This document shows, piece by piece, positions 17,048 through 27,020 of a stretch of DNA of 64,000 nucleotides; positions within the stretch are counted from its first letter, which is position 1; each line of letters begins with the position of its first letter. The notes beneath the pieces were generated by a model, which worked only from the letters and a program-made list of their open reading frames with translations, was not told the DNA's origin and did no database searches. Source of the stretch: Anabaena sp. UHCC 0204 (GTDB lineage: Bacteria; Cyanobacteriota; Cyanobacteriia; Cyanobacteriales; Nostocaceae); assembly GCF_009711975.1 (NCBI RefSeq), contig NZ_VIKW01000004.1, forward strand, positions 1 through 64,000, read 5' to 3'. The position numbers and the translations under genes were made by a program.

Positions 17048-17824
17048 TTAGTCTTCTGCTACACCCATAATAGTTTTCAGCAACTCCAAGCCCTTCTTAA
17101 CTTGTCTAGAAACTGTCACAACACTAATACCCAAATGTTCTGCTACTTGTTTTTGGGTTAGATCTTGTAAAAATACACACTCAACCACATCCCTAGTGCG
17201 TTGTTCTAACTGGACTAGGGCTTGTTGTAAACGAATTTGATCTTCTTGGGCTAATTGAAAACTTCGGTAGTGGGGATCTGGAACTAATTCACCCAAACAG
17301 GTAGAGCCTTCTTCTCCGTCTTGGATAGGGACATCAAGACTCAAGGGAGCGCGATTAATCCATGCTAATTTAATTTCTTGCCATTCACTCAGAGAAATTT
17401 CTAATGCAGCAGCTAATTCTCCATCTGTAGGTTGACGATTATACTGCTCACGAAGAGAACGGGATATACCAACAGCTTGTTGTTGGAGTGCTAACCAACG
17501 TCTAGGTATTCTTACCGTCACACCTTTATCTCGTAGATAGTGTTGAATTTCACCACGAATATAGGGCATCGCATAGGAACTAAAAGCATTGCCTTTAGAA
17601 AGTTCAAATTTCTCGATCGCCCGAATTAAGCCCATAGAACCTACTTGGAGCAAATCATCATAGCTCTCTTGGCACTGATTAATCCAATAATGAGCTTCTT
17701 TTCTCACTAGTCCAAAATTAAGGTTTACTAGTTGATTGCGAACTCTCTCCGAGCGACATTGTTGATACTCTCGCAACAACTGTGAAATTTCATGTTTTAG
17801 TTCGTTGGTGGCTGTAGTAGGCAT
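17048..17824 (-). CDS. sigF: RNA polymerase group 3 sigma factor SigF
   Basis: 258 residues from ATG 17824 (MPTTATNELKHEISQLL). An upstream in-frame ATG (17908) would add 28 residues, the first of which (SRAIAAIA) are encoded by two tandem HIP1 octamers, so I prefer the shorter form. Sigma regions: region 2 with NLNFGLVRKEAHYW, YDDLLQVGSMGLIRAIEKFE and FSSYAMPYIRGEIQHYLRDK; region 3 with VRIPRRWLALQQQAVG; region 4 HTH with LTQKQVAEHLGISVVTVSRQ. The pattern is the cyanobacterial SigF class, related to sporulation/stress sigma factors and tied to pili, motility and stress. psbO is the next gene on the same strand, about 640 bases upstream. Confidence 0.9.
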   Translation of the reverse strand: MPTTATNELKHEISQLLREYQQCRSERVRNQLVNLNFGLVRKEAHYWINQCQESYDDLLQVGSMGLIRAIEKFELSKGNAFSSYAMPYIRGEIQHYLRDKGVTVRIPRRWLALQQQAVGISRSLREQYNRQPTDGELAAALEISLSEWQEIKLAWINRAPLSLDVPIQDGEEGSTCLGELVPDPHYRSFQLAQEDQIRLQQALVQLEQRTRDVVECVFLQDLTQKQVAEHLGISVVTVSRQVKKGLELLKTIMGVAED

Positions 17825-17908
17825 AACATTTTTGTTTTTAAACGAGTAAGTTGGTATGATATGAGCGTTTGTTAACTTAGTGGCGATCGCAGCGATCGCT
17901 CTAGACAT

Positions 17909-18341
17909 GAGAACTATATTTAGATAAATGCTGAGATTGGGAATTTATAAAACCCTATGTCAAACAAAAGTTTTGACTGTGCAAAATTGTCTTCAGGCTT
18001 TTTACTCAACTCAGTTGGGTAAGTTTTGTAGTTTATCAAACAACTGTCCTAGAATTAAAATATACAATTAGCGATCCAATATTAAACCGAGATTGTACCT
18101 ATATTTAACTAATTAGCCATGAGATTTGCTTATAGGTCTTGAAAATTCGGAAGCGGCGATGATTTCCAAGGTTTAGACTGTGATTATTTTTGTTTATTTG
18201 CTCTATTCTCTCTTTCAAGGCGCGATTGACTGAGTAAGATTACGTAATTAACTCCTTAAATTCATCTCAACTTTAAATTCCAAAAAGATAAAATTTTAAA
18301 TCAGTAAATTTACGCTCATATTAAAAGTCCCTAGTTTTTTC
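17909..18341. other. Intergenic region upstream of sigF, no gene seen
   Basis: AT-rich DNA that should contain the sigF promoter. No ORF, tRNA or strong hairpin is visible. The stretch between the hairpin at 18342-18384 and the psbO stop is likely psbO 3' UTR. Confidence 0.45.
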
Positions 18342-18384
18342 AAAAAAAAACCAAGATGCACTTTGTTCATAATGTGCATCTTGG
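18342..18384 (-). terminator. Rho-independent terminator, probably of psbO
   Basis: On the minus strand CCAAGATGCAC pairs perfectly with GTGCATCTTGG (11 bp, 12-base loop), followed by nine T residues. It lies about 165 bases beyond the psbO stop, implying a long 3' UTR. Confidence 0.85.
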
Positions 18385-18550
18385 AAAGGGAATTCCAACA
18401 AATAAATTTCTTTGGAGACTGGTTAAAATGCCTGGACTACAAAAATAATCAGAGATTTTTTTACTTGAGATTCCTTAAACCGGATTTGTTTCGCAAGCTT
18501 AGGGAGGTAATCTTGAAGATTGACACACTCCCATAAGATTCTAGAAATAT

Positions 18551-19381
18551 TTAGACGCGAGGCTCAATCCGAGCATAGAATAAACCACGAATCTTCACTT
18601 CTTTAGGTTCACCAGCACCTAAATCTGTATCAGATGGTTGCTCACTCTCGAAAGTACCAGCTATTTCACCAGAAATATTATCTACTTTGGCTACTTGCAA
18701 AGAAATTTTACCGTTGAGAATGTCTGCTTTCTTGACATTAGTACGAGTAAGTTCTTCATCATCAGATTGGGCTGGTAGAGCTACAGCATTGTCGTAACCG
18801 CTAACAACACCACGACCTTTAGGATCTAAGAAAGCAGCACCACGATAGGAAGGTACTTTGAAAGTTCCTTCAAAGTCAGTAGATGTATTGATGCTAGTTA
18901 AATTAGGTTGTGTTTGGGCAACTAAGTTTTTGATCGTAAACAAGAAAGGTACTAATTCACCACCAGGAAGTTTAACAGTGATAGCCTGAAAATCAAGACC
19001 ATCTTCTTCTGTAAAGGTAAAGCTATTATCTGGGTTAATGTTGAGCCGACCTTGTACTTGGTCAATAGTAGAAGTATACCTAGTCATAATTTTACCAGGT
19101 ACAAATTCTGCTTCTTGACGTTTGTTTGCAGGTTCTTCTTTAACAAAGAAATTTGTTGGTTCTAAACACAGTTCTTTGATGGTGTATGTCTGCTTAGGAT
19201 CAACTGCAATCGAACCGCGACTAGTTTCAGCCAACTGAGGGCATTTGTTAGCCAACCCAGTGCCGCGAATTTGTTCATAAGTTAGGACATCACGTCCACT
19301 AGTAGATGGTGCATCACTGCAAGCAGTGATTAAACCCAAGCATATAGCCAAGAAAGCAACAATTAAAGCGCGATACCTCAT
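18551..19381 (-). CDS. psbO: Photosystem II manganese-stabilizing protein PsbO
   Basis: 276 residues from ATG 19381, preferred over an ATG at 19399 because GAGG lies 7 bases upstream. PsbO is the 33 kDa lumenal extrinsic subunit that stabilises the Mn4CaO5 cluster. The N-terminus (MRYRALIVAFLAICLGLITA followed by CSDAP) is a thylakoid-lumen export signal with a lipobox-like Cys21, as in other cyanobacterial PsbO. Diagnostic segments: LTYEQIRGTGLANKCPQL, IKELCLEPTNFFVKEE (the two Cys form the conserved disulfide), TFKVPSYRGAAFLDPKGRG and IRGLFYARIE. Monocistronic with a strong terminator. Confidence 0.97.
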   Translation of the reverse strand: MRYRALIVAFLAICLGLITACSDAPSTSGRDVLTYEQIRGTGLANKCPQLAETSRGSIAVDPKQTYTIKELCLEPTNFFVKEEPANKRQEAEFVPGKIMTRYTSTIDQVQGRLNINPDNSFTFTEEDGLDFQAITVKLPGGELVPFLFTIKNLVAQTQPNLTSINTSTDFEGTFKVPSYRGAAFLDPKGRGVVSGYDNAVALPAQSDDEELTRTNVKKADILNGKISLQVAKVDNISGEIAGTFESEQPSDTDLGAGEPKEVKIRGLFYARIEPRV

Positions 19382-19848
19382 GGTCAACCTCAATGTCAAA
19401 AATTAATATCTAAGTTGTCAAACTGCTTTGCTAAACGTAATTAAACGCATTGCGTCTCTGAGTCTAGAATTAAAACCATAGACTAAGCAGCGAACCACAT
19501 CCATTTTTGATGATGTATATGTTGCCAGTAAATACATCAAGAGTATTTGGATAGGGAAATTAGCCTGATCATACGATTTTTTTTAACTCAAAATCAAAGC
19601 ACTCTAGTGGTTAAATTTTGCTGTTATGCAGCACAATTTATGGGAAAGCCTTCTCTACATTACCACCAAGGATTCTTGTTACTTGAGAATCGCCAGAAAG
19701 TTTAAATTGCTAATTAGGGTATAGGTAACTCAACAGCTTTGTGTACTGGTGATCAAGTTGATGCTGGTATGCAGCAATTCTGACTTTTTTATTGATCAAT
19801 TTCGTAAATTTTCCAGTATTGTATTAGTTTTATGGAGTACAGCGTTCC
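19382..19848. other. Divergent intergenic region with psbO promoter, no gene
   Basis: 467 bases between divergent psbO and the 120-residue gene. It must hold both promoters. AT-rich with no ORF; I do not identify specific operator sites. Confidence 0.5.
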
Positions 19849-20211
19849 ATGAACCATGATCAAAATTGGGAATCTAGAGATTTATCCCAACAGTTACAGG
19901 CTATTTCCACTACGGTTCAAGATGCAGCACAGACCTGCGAAGGCGATGTAATTGCACTATTGGGTTTATTGCGTCATTTAGAAAAGTTACACAAAGAAAT
20001 TCGGGATGGAGTGTTTCAGGAAAATTTACCTGATAATCGTCAAAGACTCTACTCACTTCTAAAAGATATTGAGTCTGAGGGGGGATGGCCTTATATCGCC
20101 CGGATGCGAATACAAACTTTGTTAGTTAATTTATTGGAGGAAGTTAATAATGAGGATGCTATTCCCAACTACACCCATGATGTTTTCCGGATTGATAACT
20201 CCTCAGAATAG
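19849..20211 (+). CDS. Conserved cyanobacterial protein of unknown function
   Basis: 120 residues, ATG with GGAG 12 bases upstream. The sequence is helical and acidic (DLSQQLQAISTTVQDAAQTC, LLGLLRHLEKLHKEIRDGVF, RQRLYSLLKDIESEGGWPYI) with no signal peptide, membrane segment or recognised domain. It resembles a small protein conserved in filamentous cyanobacteria beside psbO and ftsQ. It could be the first gene of the ftsQ-ftsZ unit, but 270 bases and a repeat separate them. No function is known to me. Confidence 0.72.
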   Translation: MNHDQNWESRDLSQQLQAISTTVQDAAQTCEGDVIALLGLLRHLEKLHKEIRDGVFQENLPDNRQRLYSLLKDIESEGGWPYIARMRIQTLLVNLLEEVNNEDAIPNYTHDVFRIDNSSE

Positions 20212-20313
20212 GGCAACCTTGAAAACTAACCAATCAAATATTTCTGGATTTAATGGTGATCACATCATCATTAAATATAGATTGCTTCCAAATTAAACTA
20301 GTATCGCAGGGCG

Positions 20314-20382
20314 GAATTAAAAATTAACAATTAAAAGTTAAAAAAGCAGATTGAACAAGCTTTGTGCAAATTTTTAAGGGTT
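20314..20382 (+). repeat. AT-rich interspersed repeat, copy 3
   Basis: GGAATTAAAAATTAACAATT, then GCAGATTGAACAAGCT and CAAATTTTTAA, aligned with 4385-4446 and inverted 16977-17036. Confidence 0.75.
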
Positions 20383-20480
20383 GGTTTATTTACGCCGTTG
20401 TGTACTAGATTATCTTGGATAAATTCAATTTCTCTTATAAGCAAAATAACTCGTACTAATATTTTTAAGAAGAGGATTAT

Positions 20481-21419
20481 ATGGCGGGGATATTATCAGT
20501 TTCTCGGACAAATCTTGCTCAACGTCGTAAAAAATTGCGTCGGCAGCGACAAATTAAAATTATCCAGGCGATTTGGCGAACAGTTGCTGTGACTGGATTT
20601 GCATCTGCTTTGTTCTGGGTGGCAATCCAACCAATGTGGGTATTAAAGGATTCAGAGCAAGTAGTTATAAAATCCGGTGATCAAGTCTTGACACAAGAGG
20701 ATATTAGTTCATTGTTGGAGCTATCCTATCCCCAGTCTTTATGGCGGATTGAACCCTCGCATATTGCTGAAGCTTTGAAAAAAGAACCCACTATTGCCGA
20801 AGCAAATGTTAGTCGTCGTCTGTTTCCACCTGGATTAATGATTGAAATTCAGGAACGAGTCCCGGTAGCGATCGCTGTACGCGCTGAAGACATCAACCAA
20901 ATCCGCAAAGTTAACACAGTAAATAATTGTATAAAAGCCAATTCATCTAAGAAGTCCCTGAATATCAACCCTTGTTTACAAAATCTTAGTGGAGCAAATC
21001 AACAAGGTGAACTAGGCTTACTAGATGTTCATGGAATATGGATGCCCATCACTAGGTATATGTCAATTAATCCCCAAGCAAAATTGCCCCAGTTGATAGT
21101 GATTGGCTCTCCGGCACAATACAAAATCTTCTGGACTCAACTGTATGAAGCTATCAACCAAAGTTCTCTAAAAGTTACAGAAATTGATTTTCAAGATCCC
21201 ACAAATTTAATTTTGAAAACTGAATTGGGAACTGTGCATTTAGGTGTCGCTAGTAACAAATTACCTGAAAAAATTCGGGTACTTATGCAAATGCGCCATT
21301 TACCCACTCAAGTTAATTCTAGTAATATAGATTATATTGATATAAAAAATCCGGCTGATCCATTAGTACAAGTGAATCAGAAAAAACCAATCTTAGACAT
21401 CAAGAAATCAAAGAACTGA
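20481..21419 (+). CDS. ftsQ: Cell division protein FtsQ/DivIB
   Basis: 312 residues, ATG with AGAGGA upstream. A basic cytosolic N-terminus (RTNLAQRRKKLRRQRQIKI) is followed by one transmembrane helix at about 30-50 and a POTRA domain starting about residue 58 (VVIKSGDQVLTQEDISSLLE, SLWRIEPSHIAEALKKEPTI, AEANVSRRLFPPGLMIEIQE). FtsQ links early and late divisome proteins in the inner membrane. The C-terminal beta domain (about 175-290) has PQLIVIGSP and an LGTVHLGV segment. Placement directly before ftsZ fits a division locus, although a long gap separates them. Confidence 0.93.
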   Translation: MAGILSVSRTNLAQRRKKLRRQRQIKIIQAIWRTVAVTGFASALFWVAIQPMWVLKDSEQVVIKSGDQVLTQEDISSLLELSYPQSLWRIEPSHIAEALKKEPTIAEANVSRRLFPPGLMIEIQERVPVAIAVRAEDINQIRKVNTVNNCIKANSSKKSLNINPCLQNLSGANQQGELGLLDVHGIWMPITRYMSINPQAKLPQLIVIGSPAQYKIFWTQLYEAINQSSLKVTEIDFQDPTNLILKTELGTVHLGVASNKLPEKIRVLMQMRHLPTQVNSSNIDYIDIKNPADPLVQVNQKKPILDIKKSKN

Positions 21420-22028
21420 ACAAAATACCAATCCGTTGAAGGTAAGAATCTTTCTTTCGGCTGTGCTACTCCTCTTTTTGCCTCATCCAGATGAATGTTC
21501 CTAACTAGTAATTGAAGAGACTAACTTTATATTTTGGCAAATGGGTATATATTATACATAATATAGATACACGATTTTTTAGTCATTAGGTTCAGATATA
21601 TTGCTAGGGCTGAACCTTATTAAGTTATGGTGCTGTCTGCACAGGATTTGAGTTAAGACTATTGTCGAAATTATCTGGTACTGACAAAAAGCATGAGATA
21701 AATAAACATCTATGCTTTTTGGAACTATACTTTTTAGGAATGGGGGTTATCAAAATCAGCGGCTGATATCATCAACTATACAGCTAATCATCTAAACAAT
21801 GCACCAATAAAAGAGTCAGAAGGCTAACGGGCTTAATAAGCTGTTATACAGCTTAGGTTTTATACCTAGCTCAGTTATGAATTTTCATATCTTACCTGCC
21901 ATAATGTAGGCTGGGAAGTAATAAAAACAATAAATAACAGTGCCATAAATTCTGGCAATGTCAAAATATAGTTGACTCTTAGGTGAATCACACCGAGAAA
22001 AGTCGTTTATCTACCTTTCACAAATCCA
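21420..22028 (+). promoter_or_regulatory. Long leader/promoter region of ftsZ
   Basis: 609 bases without an ORF. Small inverted repeats are visible at 21839-21855 (AAGCTGTTATACAGCTT) and just after (TAGGTTTTATACCTA, 21857-21871). In heterocystous cyanobacteria ftsZ is down-regulated on differentiation, so this spacer probably holds several promoters; no specific factor site is claimed. Confidence 0.45.
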
Positions 22029-23318
22029 ATGACACTTGATAATAACCAAGAGCTTACCTATAACTCTCAAGCTGCGGGACAACCAGGGTTTTCTCTGGCA
22101 GTTAACTCAAACAATCCCTTTAATAATTCAGGGCTAAACTTTACCCAAGGTCAAGATCACAAGCGGATGTCTACTGAAAATAGCGGTATTGGTGAAATTG
22201 TTCCAGGGCGTGTTGCCAATATTAAAGTGATTGGTGTCGGTGGTGGTGGTGGTAATGCCGTCAACCGCATGATTGAGTCTGATGTATCTGGAGTAGAGTT
22301 TTGGTCAATTAATACTGATGCTCAGGCGCTGACTTTAGCGGGCGCTCCTAGCCGATTGCAAATTGGCCAGAAATTAACTAGGGGATTGGGTGCGGGGGGA
22401 AATCCTGCCATTGGTCAAAAGGCGGCTGAGGAATCTCGTGATGAGATTGCTACAGCTTTAGAGGGTGCAGATTTAGTATTTATCACTGCTGGCATGGGGG
22501 GTGGTACAGGTACAGGTGCAGCCCCAATTGTGGCAGAAGTAGCTAAGGAAATGGGCGCTCTTACTGTTGGTGTTGTCACTCGTCCATTTATTTTCGAGGG
22601 ACGTAAACGCACGGGACAAGCGGAGCAAGGTATTGAAGGGTTAAAAAGTCGGGTAGATACTTTAATTATTATTCCCAATAATAAGTTGTTAGAGGTGATT
22701 CCTGAACAAACCCCTGTGCAAGAAGCTTTTCGCTATGCCGATGATGTTTTGCGTCAAGGTGTGCAAGGTATCTCTGATATTATTACCATTCCTGGATTAG
22801 TGAATGTTGACTTTGCTGATGTTCGGGCTGTGATGGCAGATGCGGGATCAGCGTTGATGGGAATTGGTGTGAGTTCGGGCAAATCTAGAGCCAGAGAAGC
22901 AGCGATCGCCGCTATCTCTTCACCTTTATTAGAATGTTCTATAGAAGGGGCTAGAGGAGTGGTCTTTAATATCACTGGTGGTAGTGATTTGACTCTTCAT
23001 GAAGTCAATGCTGCTGCGGAAACAATCTATGAAGTTGTTGATCCTAATGCCAATATTATTTTTGGCGCGGTAATTGATGACAGACTCCAAGGAGAAGTCA
23101 GAATTACTGTCATTGCCACTGGTTTTACTGGTGAAATTCAAGTTGCACCAGCACAAACAGTAGTTACTCCTAGAGTTATCACTCCCACGACAACTACTAG
23201 AAAACCCACACCCCAAACACCATCTAATACTCCAAATCCAGTTGCTGAACCAAAGGAAAAACCATCTTTGGATATTCCTGACTTCCTGCAACGCCGACGC
23301 ACACCACCCAGAAATTAA
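22029..23318 (+). CDS. ftsZ: Cell division GTPase FtsZ
   Basis: 429 residues. After a cyanobacterial N-terminal extension of about 60 residues (rich in Asn and Gln), the tubulin-like GTPase begins at [20 protein letters not shown]. The tubulin signature GGGTGTG (157-163, within [11 protein letters not shown]) binds GTP, and the synergy loop [20 protein letters not shown] follows. A Pro/Thr-rich linker (about 370-410) leads to the conserved C-terminal peptide [11 protein letters not shown], which docks membrane tethers. FtsZ polymerises into the division ring. It is transcribed in the same direction as ftsQ. Confidence 0.98.
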   Translation: MTLDNNQELTYNSQAAGQPGFSLAVNSNNPFNNSGLNFTQGQDHKRMSTENSGIGEIVPGRVANIKVIGVGGGGGNAVNRMIESDVSGVEFWSINTDAQALTLAGAPSRLQIGQKLTRGLGAGGNPAIGQKAAEESRDEIATALEGADLVFITAGMGGGTGTGAAPIVAEVAKEMGALTVGVVTRPFIFEGRKRTGQAEQGIEGLKSRVDTLIIIPNNKLLEVIPEQTPVQEAFRYADDVLRQGVQGISDIITIPGLVNVDFADVRAVMADAGSALMGIGVSSGKSRAREAAIAAISSPLLECSIEGARGVVFNITGGSDLTLHEVNAAAETIYEVVDPNANIIFGAVIDDRLQGEVRITVIATGFTGEIQVAPAQTVVTPRVITPTTTTRKPTPQTPSNTPNPVAEPKEKPSLDIPDFLQRRRTPPRN

Positions 23319-23413
23319 ATGATTGTGGATATGAGATTTTAGATTAAATTCCCAGTCTCATTTGAGGCTGAGTGCTGTATACAAGTTGTTAGTTTCAGGG
23401 TTTTATACCAGTA

Positions 23414-23433
23414 GGGGCGCAAGGCCTGCGCCC
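23414..23433. repeat. GC-rich palindromic repeat, copy 1
   Basis: GGGGCGCAAGGCCTGCGCCC followed by TCAGGAG heptamers. It is one base different from the copies at 37977, 42295, 46254 and 46300, and lies in the spacer between convergent ftsZ and gshB. Confidence 0.85.
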
Positions 23434-23482
23434 AGTCAGGAGTCAGGAGGAGTCAGAAGGAAGAAGAAGGAAAAAAGTAAAA

Positions 23483-24445
23483 TTACGTATTAGCTTCTAT
23501 CCATTTAATGACCTGATGGGCAAGATGAGTACCATCGAGACGGTCAATTTCCCGAATCCCTGTGGGACTTGTGACATTGACTTCCGTGAGGTAGCCACCA
23601 ATTACGTCTATACCCACAAAAATTAGGCCATCTTGACGGAGTTTTTCGGCTAAATGGCTACAAATTTCCTGCTCTCTTGGAGTAATGGTAGTTTGAGCCA
23701 CTGTTCCACCGGTGGCCATATTATTACGAAAATCACTACTACTAGAAAGACGATTAAGCGCACCTATCGGTTCTCCATTGAGTAAGATGATTCGTTTATC
23801 TCCTTCCTTAGCTTGGGGTAAATAGTTCTGTACCATCACCGGAACTTGACCTTGGAGCGTGCTAAGTTCGACAATAGAGTTAAAATTGCGATCGCCTGAT
23901 TGTAAAAATAAAATTCCTTCTCCAGCTTTATTCCCCAATGGTTTGAGAATTGTTGCCCCTTTAGCTTCCACAAATTGGCGAATTACTTGCTTATCAGCAC
24001 TAACAATTGTTTCGGGAATACATTGGCTAAACTGGAGGGCATACATTTTTTCATTAGCCCCACGAATTCCGGCAGGATTATTAATAACCAAGGTTTTATT
24101 TTGGTTAATATAATCCAGAATGTAAGTTGCATATAGATAAGCATCATTAACAGGTGGATCTGTCCGCATAAATACGGCATCCATTGTTTCTAAAGGAATG
24201 AAGGCACTAGGGTTTAACTTAAACCAAGAATTCACTGCTAACCAACGTCCCTCCACCAATTCCACGGGAACAAGTTCTACCTGCTGCAAGACAGCCCAAG
24301 CTTTGCTATCAATAACACTGAGCAAATTCGCCTGAGTTATCCAAATTTCGTGTCCGAGAATTTGCGCTGCTTCCATTAGAGCAACACTGGTATCATGACA
24401 TGGATCAAGCCGATGGATGGGATCAATAATAAAAGCCAGTTTCAC
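23483..24445 (-). CDS. gshB: Glutathione synthetase
   Basis: 320 residues. This ATP-grasp enzyme joins gamma-glutamylcysteine and glycine, the last step of glutathione synthesis. It begins MKLAFIIDPIHRLDPCHDTS, with FMRTDPPVNDAYLYAT for the substrate site, the ATP-grasp stretch TILKPLGNKAGEGILFL, NYLPQAKEGDKRIILLNGEP and the metal/ATP site IDVIGGYLTEVNVTSPTG. Length is typical. It lies convergent to ftsZ and upstream of no obvious partner, but glutaredoxin (24748-25008) is the next gene on the same strand, a thematic fit. Confidence 0.97.
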   Translation of the reverse strand: MKLAFIIDPIHRLDPCHDTSVALMEAAQILGHEIWITQANLLSVIDSKAWAVLQQVELVPVELVEGRWLAVNSWFKLNPSAFIPLETMDAVFMRTDPPVNDAYLYATYILDYINQNKTLVINNPAGIRGANEKMYALQFSQCIPETIVSADKQVIRQFVEAKGATILKPLGNKAGEGILFLQSGDRNFNSIVELSTLQGQVPVMVQNYLPQAKEGDKRIILLNGEPIGALNRLSSSSDFRNNMATGGTVAQTTITPREQEICSHLAEKLRQDGLIFVGIDVIGGYLTEVNVTSPTGIREIDRLDGTHLAHQVIKWIEANT

Positions 24446-24492
24446 CCTTTATGCCTCTCTTCTCTATGAATTTTAATATTAAAGAATATTAA

Positions 24493-24619
24493 AGATCCCC
24501 GACCTCTTTGCTCCATTTTTTCCGAAGATAAATAAACTAATTTCAGAAGTCGGGGATCTGATAACTTTTGCTAAATTTTTGGCTGAGATAATGCAATTAA
24601 TTGCAGAAGTCGGGGATCT
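24493..24619. repeat. Cluster of GATCCCCGAC repeats
   Basis: One copy of AGATCCCCGACCTCT (24493) and two direct copies of GCAGAAGTCGGGGATCTGAT-type (24543-24561 and 24603-24621), 60 bases apart, in the gshB-grxC spacer (24446-24747). The same core forms the terminator at 57942-57976. No gene is supported in this spacer. Confidence 0.75.
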
Positions 24620-24747
24620 GATAAGTAGGTGAACAGAAAAAATTAAAGGTATGTGAAGAAAAGTAAAATCGTCCAAAACTCTGTTCCCTGTTCCCTGTTC
24701 CCTTGCCCCAACGACAATTTTTAACGCCAACCTACTTACACAATTTT

Positions 24748-25008
24748 TTACGACACTAGCATCTGATCTAATTTACCTTGACGGTCTAAAGAGTAGATAT
24801 CATCACAACCACCAATGTGAGCATCATTGATGAAAACTTGTGGCAAAGAGCGTTTTCCATTAGCTCTTGCCGACATTTGATTTCTGGCTATTTCATCTCC
24901 ATCAATGTTGTATTCGATAAAATCAATACTTTTATTTCTGAGTAGATTTTTGGCACGGATACAAAACGGGCAAGTAGTCCAAGTGTAAATTTCTACTTTT
25001 GCAGCCAT
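24748..25008 (-). CDS. grxC: Glutaredoxin (GrxC type)
   Basis: 86 residues, one glutaredoxin fold. The dithiol active site is CPFC (WTTCPFCIRAKNLL), with the cis-Pro and glutathione-binding segments SLPQVFINDAHIGGCDD typical of class I glutaredoxins. It reduces disulfides and mixed disulfides using glutathione, consistent with its place next to gshB. 303 bases of repeat-rich DNA separate the two, so an operon is uncertain. Confidence 0.95.
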   Translation of the reverse strand: MAAKVEIYTWTTCPFCIRAKNLLRNKSIDFIEYNIDGDEIARNQMSARANGKRSLPQVFINDAHIGGCDDIYSLDRQGKLDQMLVS

Positions 25009-25236
25009 AATGTTCTCAACTAAATGTAATACTTTTTAATTTTAGACCTAAGTCCTATGGTAATAGGTAAAAGCTTTTCCTTTTCACCAATTACCAATTA
25101 CCAATTAAGTAGGTAGATGCTAATCAACCCAACTATGTAACGAACTGTAAATTACCCAAAACTCTTGGGATTGCTGCGTTCCACTCCGTTCCACTCGCAA
25201 TGACATAGTTATAAGTTTTCCCACCTACCTACTTAT
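25009..25236. other. Intergenic region with short repeats, no gene
   Basis: Contains CCAATTACCAATTACCAATT short tandem repeat (25087-25106) and a GCGTTCCACTCCGTTCCACT motif (25178-25197) followed by CGCAATGACA, which recurs in related form at 30650-30677. Confidence 0.6.
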
Positions 25237-26859
25237 CTATTCCCACTCAATAGTTCCAGGTGGCTTGGAAGTAATGTCATAAACCACACGGTTCACACCC
25301 TTCACTTCATTGACAATGCGGGTAGAAATTCCTTCTAGTACATCGTAAGGAATACGCGCCCAGTCTGCCGTCATGCCATCTTCGCTAGTAACTATCCGTA
25401 AAACAATGGGATAAGCATAAGTGCGTTTATCACCCATGACACCAACGCTGCGAATAGGTAATAAGACAGCAAAAGCTTGCCAAACCTCGTGATATAAACC
25501 GCGTTGGTTAATTTCTTGACGGACAATTAAATCAGCATCTCGCAAAATATTTAAGCGATCGGCGGTAACTTCACCTAAAATCCGAATGGCTAAACCAGGT
25601 CCAGGGAAAGGTTGACGTTGGACAATTTCTTCTGGTAAACCGATAGAACGTCCAACTTTGCGGACTTCATCTTTAAATAGTTTTCTGAGTGGTTCTACCA
25701 GTTTAAATCTCAAATCTTTTGGTAAACCACCAACATTATGATGACTTTTAATTTTTACTGCTACCCGTTCACCAGTTTTTGGATCAACATTGGTATCAGC
25801 GGATTCAATCACGTCTGGATAAAGTGTGCCTTGAGCCAAGTAGTCAAAATGACCAAGATTTTTGGATGTTTCCTCAAAAACACTGATGAATTCGTGTCCG
25901 ATGCGGCGACGTTTTTCTTCAGGATCTGTTACTCCAGCGATCGCGGAAATAAATCGCTCACGGGCATTGACATATTCTACAGGAATATGAAATTGTTCTT
26001 TAAATAACTTGAGTAATCGTTCTGGCTCTAATTTCCGCATAAAGCCTTGATCAATAAATACACAAGTTAATTGTTCCCCAATGGCTTTATAGAGTAGGAA
26101 CGCGAGAGTAGAGGAATCCACTCCTCCAGAAAGTGCTAATAACACCCGTTTATCACCAACTCTAGCGCGAATTTCCCGAATGGATTCTTCGACAAAAGCT
26201 GCTGTTGTCCAAGTCGGTTCACAATCACAGACATGGTAAACAAAGTTACGGATTAAAGCTAAACCACCCTGAGAATGTACAACTTCTGGATGGAACTGGA
26301 CACCATACAATTTCTTTTCATGGTCAGCGATCGCAGCACAAGGAGTATTATCTGTATGGGCAAGTAACTCAAATCCTGGAGGCATGGTTTTGACTGAATC
26401 CCCATGACTCATCCACATGGTTGTACCATCTTCGACATTAGTTAATAAATCGGTGGGATCATCTATATACAAAGATGCTTTACCGTATTCACCTCTATCT
26501 GCCTTAATAACTTCCCCACCCAGTTGATTAACCATGAGTTGCATCCCATAGCAAACACCGAGAACGGGTATTCCCAATTGCCAGATTTCTGGGTCACAAT
26601 GGGGTGCGTGGTCACTATATACGGAATTTGGACCACCGGAGAGGATAATTCCTTTCGGATTAATTTGACGTAAATCTTCTGCTGTGGTGCGATAAGGAAG
26701 AACTTCCGAATATACTTGAGTTTCGCGGATTCGACGAGCAATTAATTCAGAATATTGAGATCCAAAGTCTAAGATTACAATTATTTGACTATTAAGTTTT
26801 CCCGATTTTACCTGTGTTGGAGATAATTCGACCGTTGGTAGAGTCACCGCTGTATTCAT
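25237..26859 (-). CDS. guaA: GMP synthase (glutamine-hydrolysing)
   Basis: 540 residues from ATG 26859 ([13 protein letters not shown]), which gives the length usual for cyanobacterial GuaA; an ATG at 26901 would add 14 residues. It converts XMP to GMP in purine synthesis. N-terminal class I glutamine amidotransferase: [19 protein letters not shown], nucleophile Cys in [10 protein letters not shown], and FHPEVVHS with the catalytic His and Glu. The ATP-pyrophosphatase domain has the P-loop [11 protein letters not shown], and the C-terminal dimerisation domain ends [16 protein letters not shown]. It appears monocistronic. Confidence 0.98.
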   Translation of the reverse strand: MNTAVTLPTVELSPTQVKSGKLNSQIIVILDFGSQYSELIARRIRETQVYSEVLPYRTTAEDLRQINPKGIILSGGPNSVYSDHAPHCDPEIWQLGIPVLGVCYGMQLMVNQLGGEVIKADRGEYGKASLYIDDPTDLLTNVEDGTTMWMSHGDSVKTMPPGFELLAHTDNTPCAAIADHEKKLYGVQFHPEVVHSQGGLALIRNFVYHVCDCEPTWTTAAFVEESIREIRARVGDKRVLLALSGGVDSSTLAFLLYKAIGEQLTCVFIDQGFMRKLEPERLLKLFKEQFHIPVEYVNARERFISAIAGVTDPEEKRRRIGHEFISVFEETSKNLGHFDYLAQGTLYPDVIESADTNVDPKTGERVAVKIKSHHNVGGLPKDLRFKLVEPLRKLFKDEVRKVGRSIGLPEEIVQRQPFPGPGLAIRILGEVTADRLNILRDADLIVRQEINQRGLYHEVWQAFAVLLPIRSVGVMGDKRTYAYPIVLRIVTSEDGMTADWARIPYDVLEGISTRIVNEVKGVNRVVYDITSKPPGTIEWE

Positions 26860-27020
26860 GATAGCGAAAGTAAGTGTGTCGTTAAGGGTAGTAGAAGTCA
26901 CAAATTGTGATTTTTGTGATTAATGGTGATAAAAGATCAATTAATCATCTAAATCAAATTAATTACGCAAATCATAGTTAAAAATATTTATTTGACGTAC
27001 TGACGATAATTCATATTAAG

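Noticed and set aside
22415-23291. Long minus-strand frames inside ftsZ
   Set aside because: They are antisense shadows of a firmly identified gene.
24479-24730. 83-codon minus frame in the gshB-grxC spacer
   Set aside because: The frame is generated by the GATCCCCGAC repeats (RSPTSAI and RSPTSEI repeats in translation).
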